Of a stretch of DNA of 33,210 bases, positions 16,242-28,200 are shown in pieces. The first letter of the stretch is position 1; each line of letters starts with the position of its first letter. This DNA is from a virus. The notes beneath the pieces are model-generated. The model did not search any database. It was given only the letters and a program-made list of their open reading frames with translations, and was not told where the DNA came from. Location: IMG/VR virus record IMGVR_UViG_3300007538_000097, positions 1-33,210 of that record; one strand, given 5' to 3'. Position numbers and translations under genes: made by a program.

Positions 16242-19200
16242 TTAAAGGATATAATTTTTAAACTTCAAGAAATTGGATCTAATTATCATTGTTGATGTAG
16301 AAATACCAGTTCCTTCAGAAATACCAATTCCAGATTGAGTATATGCTGTATACGAATTCAATCCAGATCTTGCTGTTAAATCAATTCTTCCCCAACTAAA
16401 TGTTCCAAAATAATCTGACGTTGTTATTCCAGAGAATCCGTATGTAAAGTTATCAACTTTAACAAACAATCTTCTTACATAAGTTGTTATTCCAGATACA
16501 CTGGTAGATATGGACTCTGCACTTGCAACTTCATAAACATTGTCAGCAAAAGAAGTTCCAACACCAACTGTATTGTCAGAGGAATCAAGTGAAGTTACTG
16601 AAGTGGAACCGAGACCAACGTTAGAATTTTTAATGATGAAATAATCATTTGCACTAATAGAACTAATCGTCAAAGCAGTTCCTGCAACAGTTGAATTTCT
16701 TAAGAATGAATCATATGGAATATGTACATCAAATATCAATTGAGTTCCGATACCGACCGTTGTAGTGCCAAATCCAACAACAACTCCATTTTCACCAGCA
16801 TAAGTGTTCACACTCACTTCTTCCTCTACATGAGTAGGAGGTGCAATCAGAACTGGTGGTGGATTTGTATTTGTATATCCAGTACCAGCATTTGATAGAG
16901 TGATTGTTGTAACTATGCCAGCAGTAATGGAAGAAACTCCAACTGCTGTTGTTCCCAATCCAACTGCCTGCAAAGTACTACCAATCGTAACGGTTGGTGC
17001 TGTAATGTATCCAGAACCACCATCGGATATAGAAATAGATGAAATAGTTCCAAATCCAGAAACAATTGCAGTTGCAGCTGCGGATGTCTTAGATTCTTGG
17101 GTTATAAACTTAACTTTCTTCTGGAAAGTTAAATCTGTATCATTTTCATTCTGTGAATTAAATATTGGTCTCAAAGTATCAACATATATTGTTGTTGATC
17201 CTATTCCGACAGACTTGATAATGTATGCAGATGGGTTAATAACTGGTTCATAAAGTTCTCTGTCTTTTCCAACAGCAATCTGGTCGATGAACTTATCTTC
17301 GGTTTGTCGGCACCAAATGACTGGTCTTTCTAATGTCACATCTGTAACATTACCTGGACCTTCATATGGATTTGTTCCAACAATGTTGGTAGATTTGACC
17401 TGATCTACAATCCTTTCATCTTCAGTGAGAGATGATGCTTGTCCAATAGATGGATCATTTACAATCTGCAAGGTGTCACCAACTTTGACAGTTTCAATTA
17501 CATTTCTAAAGACGACATCAGCATCACCACTTCCTTTGTAGAAGAGAATGTTTACAGAATCACCAACCCTCAAAGCTTCGGTGAAAGTAATAATACTTCC
17601 ACCATTAAATGTATATCCATCTCCAGGAACTTGCAATATATCATTAACAAATACAAGTAAAACATCCTGAACATTAATCTTAGAACCTTTTGCTGCTACA
17701 ATAGAAACTTGAGTTCCTGATTGTAGTAATGGGAAGTCTTTTCTTTCTCCATCAATATACTCACCAATATTATCAAATGCTTGTAAGGTTCCTATAGACC
17801 ATCCATTAAATTCATCATTATATATTTCATCGATGGTTATTTGGAATTCATTTCCAGAATAAGATGATGTTGTTGGAATTCCAGTTGTTCCACCAATAGC
17901 AACTGTAAGTATTTCACCATTTCCATAGGCATATCCAGTGTTTTTAATTTCAAAACCAATGACGCTGGAACCTTGACCGACAACTATATCTATGGTTGCC
18001 TCGGTTCCAAATCCAGTAACAGAGTCGGAACTATATTGCAGTGCTATATCAGAATAACTAAGTGGAGCATCAAAGAAGACATATGGTTGATTTGTTGAGG
18101 TGTATCCAGAACCGGGATTTGTAATAGCAACACTGACAATGTGACCACCACTAATAGCAGCAGTTCCAATAAACTCTAAGTTTGAAACTCCAGTACTTGA
18201 AGTTCCAACACCAACATTTACTACAGTTTGAACACCGACTCGATAACCAGATCCACTGTTACCAATACTGATAGATTGAATTGTTCCGAGACCAGAAATA
18301 ATTGCAGTTCCACCAGCAGAAACTAATGGTTGATATCCAAATCCTTCTGTAGATCCAACGGAAACAATAACTCCACCTCTAGGATAACTGGAAATGCCAA
18401 CATCAGGACCTAATGGTGTTGTATTAGTTCCTTGGAAGGTAATTGAAGTTATTCCAGAAGATTCACTTAAAACGTATTGATCCGAAATACCAGGTGCTTG
18501 GAAAATATCATTAATCAGAATGATTGCATTTTCAGTAGAAATTCCTGTTACATCAGATAAATTTTGTTTCAGAGTAAACTCACTCTTAGTTGCATTAAAC
18601 TGATCAGAAATATCGTCAAAGATATAATTTCTATAATAAGACTCATTAGAACTATTTGTAATACCAGATCTAATAAATGTTCTTCCTTGGAAACTAGATG
18701 ATGTAGTAATTCCAGTCCAATCTCTTTCGTCTGGTGGATTTGTTGTACTTCCAATAGGAGTATTTCCATATGGAGCTTCGGTGAAGTTTAAGTGGTTATC
18801 TACAATGTTGTAATTACCAACAATTTTTGTAACCAGATCTCCAGTAGAAGCTGTTCCAATCTTTGTTCCCAACCAAGGTCTACGAACTCTTATCGCATTT
18901 GTGCTGCCAATACCAATACCTTCAATTTTCATAATCTCGTCACCAATCTTAATCAAGTCAGATCCAAAGAATGATGTAATACCACTAAAGTATACAATAT
19001 TGTCCAGAGTAGTTAATTGATCTGACAGAGATGTTGTGACTGCAGTAGAAACAATTGGTGATTGAATAATGTTGTCTAAAGCAACAATAACTTTTGCATT
19101 TTGATTTGTTGCAATAAATCTATGAGAAGTTCCAATACCAACACTTTCGAGGTCAACAACTTCTGGAATAGATTTGAGTGCATTTTCAGCACTGGTTGCA

Positions 19201-22200
19201 ATCTTGATATTGTTATCATCAACCTTTACTGCATAAAGATTTTCACCAGGTAAGAATGTTGTATTAGATGCACCGACAAAACTGGTTGTTGCAATTCCAA
19301 TGGCAGAATCTGTGTTACCAACATGGTTGTATCTGATCTTCTCTCCACTTACAAAGAAGTGGTTTGGTATCTTAATCGTGTTAGTCGTAACATCAACAAT
19401 AGAATTATCATTTGCTTCAAAATATCTTTCAAAGATTTGCAGATTTTCGTGTTTAAGTTCAAATTCTCTCTTAACGTCAGATTCTGTTCCGGTATAATCT
19501 CCAAACCCACTGTTAATAGATCCATTTGTAAAATCTATTTCATTTGATAAAGTAACATCTTCATTGATAGACAGTGCATTCATGTATACATTTACTACGG
19601 TATCAATACTTGCATTAGGAGTAAATACGAGAGAGACTGTTCCAGCAGCAGATACTCTTGAACCAAAAGTTCCTAATCCAGAAACAGTTTCTACAATACC
19701 AAACTCAGTTTGGTATGTTTCATAACTACTTAATGCATCAACATAATCATCAACAACAACAATCTCAGACATTTGGAATCTGGTGTTTGTTGTATCTGCA
19801 ACTTGTACTATAAAGTATGCCGCATCATAATTGTTTGGATATTCTGCAATAGTGTTGATTCCAGGAGATCCAGAAGAAGTTATACTTGTAGTTTTTGCTT
19901 CAATTCTTGATCTAGTGAGATCAACAGTTCCAATACCAGTGAAGGTATCACTTGCAAGTCCAACTTGAATTGTATTAATAACTCCAGTTGTTGCGATACC
20001 AACTGCTGTTGGAATAAAATCAACATTGAGAGAATCTCCACTAAAATATGCATGATATGTTCCAAGACCAGTTGCAGAGTATTCACCAAGATTTGTTGTC
20101 AGTCTTCCATATTCCAGAAGTTCAATATTTGCACCATCATGAACAATATTGAGTTCTATTGCCTCATATTCTTCATTTCTAGTGGTGTCTGGATTAATAG
20201 CAACTAAAATTTTAGCAGTAGTAAATGTATTTGCGATAGAAACAATCGTAGTGGTAACGCCAGAAGTTACTGGAGAACTTGCTGAGTCAATAAGTGCAAT
20301 TCCACCCAGAGATGTTGTTCCAATGCCTAAGAAAACATCATTTAGATTGTATGATAATAAACTTACATCATAATCATTTACAGTGTATCTTGTTGGATAG
20401 AACTGAAGTTGCCCATTAGTGCCTGAAATAGCAAAATCAAAAGATCCCTGATCATAGGCAGTTTCAATTCTTCCATATTGATTTAAATATCCGAAAGATC
20501 CATCATGCAGCAAGTCAACAAGGAGTAACTGTCTTTGTGCAGTGTATCTCTTGTCTCTTACATACGTAATATACTTTTGGAAAGTAATATCAGACAAACT
20601 AAAAGTATTGACAATACTAAATGGAGTAGATCTTGGGTTACTATTAAACTGACCTCCAAGATCATCAATGGAAAGAACTCTATTTCCTACAGACTCAAAA
20701 TAATCAGTTAAAACTCTATTTGAAAAAATAATTTCGTTAGAAACGACTTTTGAGTTTTGATTCAGATTATTTTCCGTAACCAGATCAAAGTCATATACAC
20801 AATGCAAACTTGCAAATCCATCAAGATTATAAACAGAATCCAGATTGGTAGTATTTGTAGTAAGACCTACAATCATACTATTGCTATTTTGAGTTTCTAA
20901 TTGATAATCTGAAAACTTTTTAAATCCTAAGGTGTGGTTCAAACTCGCAACAGTTTCATTCCAAGTATCGTAAGGAATTTCTGATTTAAGAGAATATGAG
21001 AAGTTTTGATAGTAGAAACTATCTTGAATCTTTTGAAGTTCAAAGTTAAGACGACCAGAATCCTCTTGCCATCCTGTTATTACTTTTGATATTGGATTGA
21101 GACTTACATAAGATTCAAAAGATTTAATGGATGATGCAATTCCCTGCAACTTAGAGGTTGATCCTTCTATGATATCTCCAACAACAAAAGAGTCATCGGA
21201 TGAGACAGTTAGGGTGGTAATCTTTGCATCCCAATCATCAACAATTCCAGTTGCATTATCAGAAACTACAATTTCTCCTTTTACATAATTTCTTACACTT
21301 AAAGTAGATTCAAAAATTGGGAAGTGTTTTTCCGCAAGTATTTTACCCGATGAGTTTACCGCATCAAACTGACCTGGAAACTCTCCATTTTCAAACAATC
21401 CAGACATGCTATATGAAACACTTCCAATACCACCAAGATTTTCAGTGACTGCCGTTACAGTAAATCTATTATAACCATACTCTGCTGAATTATACCCCTT
21501 TCCAGTAGACCCAACACCAACACTGACATTTTCAACCAGGACTTTATCCCCAACTGCAAATGGGAAGGAGTTTTGAGTGCTGAATCCAACGGATAAGGTT
21601 GCTGTTGCAACTTCAGTTAAAGAATCAAATGTAATTGTATTAATTCCAACTCCAGCACCACTTCTTGTAGGAATAATTACTGGAGAAACATTACTCATCC
21701 CCTTAGTATTCTCTAATATTTCAACATTATTGCTTCCAAGAGTTACTTTCAGTGCAACGTCAGAAACTACTTCTCCGGTTTTTCCATCAAGAACAACTAA
21801 TGTTGGTGGAACAGAAAATCCTCTACCAAAAGAGGTGATTCCAACACTTTCAAAAGATGCGAGAGAATCAATCTTTATTACTTGTGGTAAAAGAATTGTT
21901 GGATCTAAAGTTGGATCGGAGGGGAAAGTATATCCAATATCTTTCAATCTCATTTTTTTGAGAGATCCAACACTGGAACTCTTAGATTCTAAAATAGCAC
22001 CAGATCCAGAGGAAGTAGTTACTGTTGTTATTCCTGGAAGTGAATAATAGTTTTTACCTGGATTGATAATATTAACACTTGCTATTGGACCATAAGTGTG
22101 AGTACAATCTGTTTCATAAGATATGATAGAAGTGCTACCATATGAGGATTCTTCTGGAACATCTTTTATGCTATAGGTGAATGCATTTGTTGCACCAACA

Positions 22201-25200
22201 CTTATTGTGTGTTTTCCATTGTATACACTCTCCAATACTTCTAGTTTAGAACCAGATACCACTTCATTATCTGATAAAATTTCAGATTTAACTGTTGGAA
22301 GATCACTCTCATAAATTGGGGTTAGTTTGTAATATAAAGATCTTGGAATATTTCCATTGACTGTCAAAGTTGCGGTAGCACCAGATGTTCCTACTTTTCC
22401 AAATCTCGTTAATTCGAAGACATTACTGTCTTTTGATTTATCCCATTCTTTGGTAAATTTTTCATCTGTGTATAATTCAAACTCAAAAGCAGAGTACGTT
22501 GTTCCTTGTTTTACATAAGAAAGTGACCCATCAGATAAATCAAACGTTACTGTTGAATTCTTGTAAAGTTTAATCTGTGGATTTACTGGATTAATAGTTC
22601 CATACGATGCACTTGTTATTCCTACAACATCTGGTTTAGGTTTGACAGAATCGTAATAGGTGTTCGATAGTTTGATAGTATTGTCATCAACTCTAACAAT
22701 ATAGTACATACTATCACTGGAGAGTCCAACTGAAGATGAATCAGATGTGTGTATAATCTTATCTCCAGTCTTAAATCCGTGAGATGCAATTGTTATTTCA
22801 TTTGTAGTTGTATTAACCCCTGCAGTAACAAATCCAACTGGATTGACAACTAACCTTCTATTAAAATCGTTATATTTTAATGTTAATGTTTTTGCATTTT
22901 GTGGATTAACATTTACAAAAACATTATGAAGTGGGCTAAGTCCATGAGTTTCTGCGGTTGATACAGTAACTAAGTTTCTCTTTACTGTGCCAGTAATAAC
23001 ATCATAGTTTGTTGTAAAACTATGCGTATCCCCCGATCCAACAGTTCTAAATGCTAAAGTCGTTGAAGATCTATGAGTACTTGCAATACCGACAAAAGTT
23101 CCTGTTGTACCCAAACCAACTCTGACAGTAGCAATACCGATCAAATCTTCATCAATTTTGGCAACAAATAAAGTTTGCCCATCAGAGAGTGTAGTGCCGA
23201 CACCTACGTTTGTTTCGTCTTGTACTATTATTCCACTCCCACCAGTTCCTGAAGAATATGTGAGTTGATCTCCAGTTCTCAGGTTGTGATTTCTAATAAA
23301 AATAGTTTTTGTTGGAATAAACTTTTGAGTCAATCCAGCACCTGGATTTGAGAAAGTAATAGTTGTACCAATACCCACACCAGAAGTTGTTCCAAGACCA
23401 ACAGACTCTGAAGGGTCAAAGTAGATTTGTTTGTTTAATCTGTAAGAATAATCTGTCTTAAATCCGGCATTTATTTTTATTTTTCTCGAATCTTCATACA
23501 CAAATTTTCCTATTGTATGAGAAGATCCTGTTGATCCATCTACCTCTCTAAGGACTCTGATTCTTGATGACAATGGATCTACATTTAGGACCTTGATCCT
23601 TTCAGTTCCAACTTGGAGAATATCATTTTCTCTAATATTTGGATAAGACAAGTCTCCAGTAACTCTAAAATAAGTTACTATTCCAGTTGTTGCTGTATCT
23701 CCAATAGCAACTCCTGTTGTTCCAACCCCAGCTATTGTCAATCTATTAGTTTGGATTCCTGCAGAATAAAATCCCTCAATGTTAGATGAAGTTGTCGATA
23801 GTCCAGAAATTGATATTGTATCCAGATTGATAAAGTTGTGGGGATTATCTGCAAATAGTAAATATTCTCCTGCAGATTCTCCTGGATAGAATTCAACATT
23901 GTTAATAGTGCTGGAAGCAACACTAATGCTACTTACAGATCTTCCTTTCAGTCTACCAACCTTTGCATATACACTATCACCTTTAGTTCCTTCATTGTCG
24001 AATACCAGAGTTTCTCCAACTCTATATCCACTACCACCAGTAACAATACCAATACTTTCAATCGTTCCTGGAGAAACTGCAGTTATTGTTGCGGTTTGCT
24101 TTAACTCATTTGGGATATAAAGATATTCATATTGAGAATCACCCTCTATAAGATTATGAGGTTGTGTATTTCTACGCCAACCACTACTAATATCAAATGA
24201 CTCTAAATTGGAGTCTGGAGTAAAGTTAAACTGATCTGGAACTCCCTTATAATTTTGTCCAACAATATATGGGAATACTGGTTTACGATATTTTTCAAAA
24301 ACTCCAGACGTTTCCGAAAACTTATCATTGATGGTTGTAAAATATGCATATGTACCATTTGGAAACTCTGGTGTTATACAGAATCTACCATTGTTCTCAT
24401 CAAGCACTGTATCATCAGAAACTTTTCTGTGAGTGTAATCTTCAATAAAAAATCCTTCTGGGAAAATTGATGTTGGTGGTCTATTTTCTTTAATATCTAA
24501 AGAATAACCAGATTTCATTTGTGAAATTACTCCACCATCCTTATTTCTAAATCCATATGGACCATAGATTGGATGTCCATCATAAGCAAATCCTAAAATT
24601 GGAGAATGCTTTCTTGAAGATTCTTCAATTCCATTGACTCTTCTTAAATCCTTTTCTCCATATAAAACATTGCCTGATTGATCTGATGCATAGACAATTT
24701 CTCTAAGTTTTCTGGGAGCATACAAGTGAGAATACTGCAATCCAAAATCATTAGATTTTAATCCATTAACAACAACACCATCATCAGAAGCAAAATATGG
24801 GTAATATTTTTCAAACAGATTAACTCTCCAAGATTGGATGTTTGCTTTAAACTCTGGAAGAATGCGAATAGATCCTGCTGGAATTACATCAATAGTTGTG
24901 CTATTTTGATCATATCCTGCACCAGGTTCTATTACTTTAACTGAAGTTACTGATTCGTTTTCTAAAACTGGTGTAAGAACTGCTCCAACACCACTGCCAT
25001 TGATTCTAAGGTCTGGAGTTGAAAGATATCTACTTCCAGTTTTTAGAACAATAACCTGAGCTATTTTACCATTAACAATAATTGGTTTTAGTTGACACTC
25101 TGATCCAGAATCGATTGATATTTTTGGATGCCTATCAAGATTAAGAACTTCTGAAGATCCATATCCAACTCCATTATTCTCAAGATGAATAGAAGTTACA

Positions 25201-28200
25201 GTTCCTCTGACAATCGGTTGTAAGGATCCCTTGAACGTCTCCAGTCCAATAGAGGATATACCAACATTACCTAAAACGGATACAGTGATTTCTGGATAGT
25301 TAAAGATATGAGTTCCAACCCCAACAGAGGTCATATTAACATATTGTCTGGTTCTATAATAAAACTCTCTATCAGAAGAAACTCCGACCTGAGATAATTT
25401 AAAAGAGTCTTTATCTATTCTTGTTACATAATATTCTGTATCTGTAGTAAGACCAGAAACGGGAGTTCCATTGCAGGTATATTTTACTTTTTCTCCAGAC
25501 TTATAATCATGGTTAGATAATACAACCAAGTTTGATGCTGTATTGATTCCAGTCGATGCTGCAGTGGTTCTTTTCTTATTTTCATATCCAATTCCAGATC
25601 TAGTAATATTAACAGATTGGATTACAGACTTCTTACTTTCAGATTGTAAAGAGTGCTTACCGATACCATAGTCGGTCAAGAATACGGTATTAATTCCTGA
25701 AATTGCATCACCTTCGGTTTTGTGAAGACGAACTGTAATGTTGTCAAGAACAGAAACATAATAAGAAGAATTTGTAACTATTCCACTAATGCCATCTTGA
25801 AGTTTAGTTCTGTATATTACTTTTTCTGCGTTTCTAAACTTGTGATAAGTTGAAAAACCAATTCTTGATTGAGTTGATGCTGTGCCAACAATAATATTAG
25901 CAGAAACTGCATCTGCGAAAAACTCTACCTCATGATTGATCAACTTCATGTTGATCTGTCCAATGGCTCCTGTGCCATTTCCACCTTCAATCTTTAACGT
26001 AGGAGTTCCAATAAAATCAAATCCAGGATCAACAACTCTTATCTCTTTGAATGATCCTGAAACTGCAAGATATCCAGTTGCTCCAGTTCCTACAGCATCA
26101 TTGATTATTAAGTTTGGAACATTAATAACATCGATGTTAGTTCCGGGAGAGAGAACGTCAATACTATTAATTTTTCCGTATTTAATAATATCTTTTGACT
26201 TGTAATTAAGAATCTCTACACCATTGACCAAGATACCCGTAAATCCTGGTTTTGTTTCGGAGGTGGTTTCGTTGATTAATGGAGTGGATAATTTTCTAAG
26301 AAGTTTTTGAGGACCTAATGATTTACCTTTAAACTCAAATGGTCTTATAGTACTGTTAGCAACTGTAACTACATTATCTACGGAAACAAACTTTGAGTTG
26401 TAAATATCATCTCTACTTCTTGAAAACTTTAAAGTAGAAGAATTTACTCTCTTAACAAAATATAGACCATCAGCAAACAGACCGGTGTCTCTTACTTGTC
26501 TGGTGGAACTATTACCAGAATCATCAATGTATGTTTCATTAATTAATTGTGCTTCATAATAAACAGCATCTCCTGTATAAAATCCATGCTCTACACCAGG
26601 AGATATTTCAAACTCATCTCCAACAAATGTTCCTGAAAAAGAAAATACTCTTGGTGAAACGTTCGTTGGTTCAGAATCATAATGTGGTATTGATGGAGAA
26701 GAAATCAGATAATCCCCATTTTCATTTTTATATACATTGTTAACATCAGTGGAATATATTACTGCAGAAGGAAAAGTTGTTGAGGATACTTTTTGAATAT
26801 TTCTTTGGATTTTATATGTTTGATTTGTATTTAATACACCTTGTCCCCTTATTTCAAAAGTTTTTTCTCCAGATATTGATACAATTTTGGTTTGTACTTT
26901 AGTTCCATTGGAGAGAATAATATTTGCAAAATCTCCAGATCTAAACTGATTTGCCACGTTTACAGTGACTTTGTAAGTGTTGTTTGAAGAATCTATTAGT
27001 TCAATTTTGCTGACTTTATACGTTGGTGCAACATTATACAACCACTTATTTGTTTTGAAATTATTTTCATTTACTCCAAGCGTTGTTACATTAACTATGC
27101 CATTATTTCTCAGATTATTTGTATTCTTTGGAAGACGTAAATCTCCCAAAACAGAATTTATTCTTACCTCAATAATCTCATCTTGATCTAAATTAGATCT
27201 TCCATAAGCAAAGGTATTAACTCCAACAACAGATCCATCAGATATGCCCAAATTTAAATTGCTAACACCATAAAATTGAGTTAGAGATTTTGAAGTATAA
27301 GATACTACACCAACACTGTTGTTTGAATAGTTAAAATAAAGTTCTCCTGTTGTTCCAAATCCAACAGTTGAATCGACATCAAGAACTGTAGATCCAGCAG
27401 CAACTTGACCAATTACTCTTGTCGTTGGATTTGCTCTGAACTGACCATAAACAGATCCGTCTACTCTAATGTCTTTATCATATCCACCATCAATACTGAG
27501 TTTATAATAGGTCTTTCCATACCCAACAGATATTTTTTCAACATCTGTAATTGGAGCATATGCTTTTCTTATATTTGTTCCAAACTTATATTCATCTTGA
27601 TATAAAGTAGCATTCTTTAAATTTTCTGGATCTCCTTGAATTGCCTCTACTACTAATTGATTTACAATTTGATATTGAGCATTTGATGGAGTGAACAGAA
27701 AATCTTTTGGTTTTACAATCTTTACTTCTTTATTATAAAGTGCTTTGAATAATATTTCAAAAGAAATATCTGTACCCTTGCTCAGATAAAAGTCTTTTGC
27801 CTGCTTTATAAAAAGATTTTGATTGAGATCTGAAGTTAGTTGCTTGTTTTGCAATCCAGGCAAAACTTGATGTTTTGTTTTAAGTAAAAACTGCTTTAAG
27901 AATAAGCAACTTAAATTGGTAATCGTTGACTGATCCTTGTGATCATCCGATTCAGTTTCTTTAAAAACTACTTCTTCTTTATTAATTTCACTTCTATATG
28001 AAGTTATTCCAACAAATCCTCTAATACATCCAGTGAAGGAAAAATCAGTTTTTCCTGTATAAGTTATTACTTCATCATTTATTTTTAAAAGACCATAAGA
28101 GTTTGGAAATCCTATGGTTCCACTTGGAGACTCTGTAGGATCCACAGGAATCGTTGTTGCATCAAAATCAAGATCTCCTTTCAATACAACAGATTCTGTG

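Noticed and set aside
16900-22047. Plus-strand open frames of 60-156 codons opposite the giant gene (for example 16900-17253 and 21577-22047)
   Set aside because: They lie wholly antisense to a continuous 4048-codon gene, have Pro/Ile/Val-rich composition explained by the complement of Gly/Thr/Val-rich codons, and lack ribosome binding sites.
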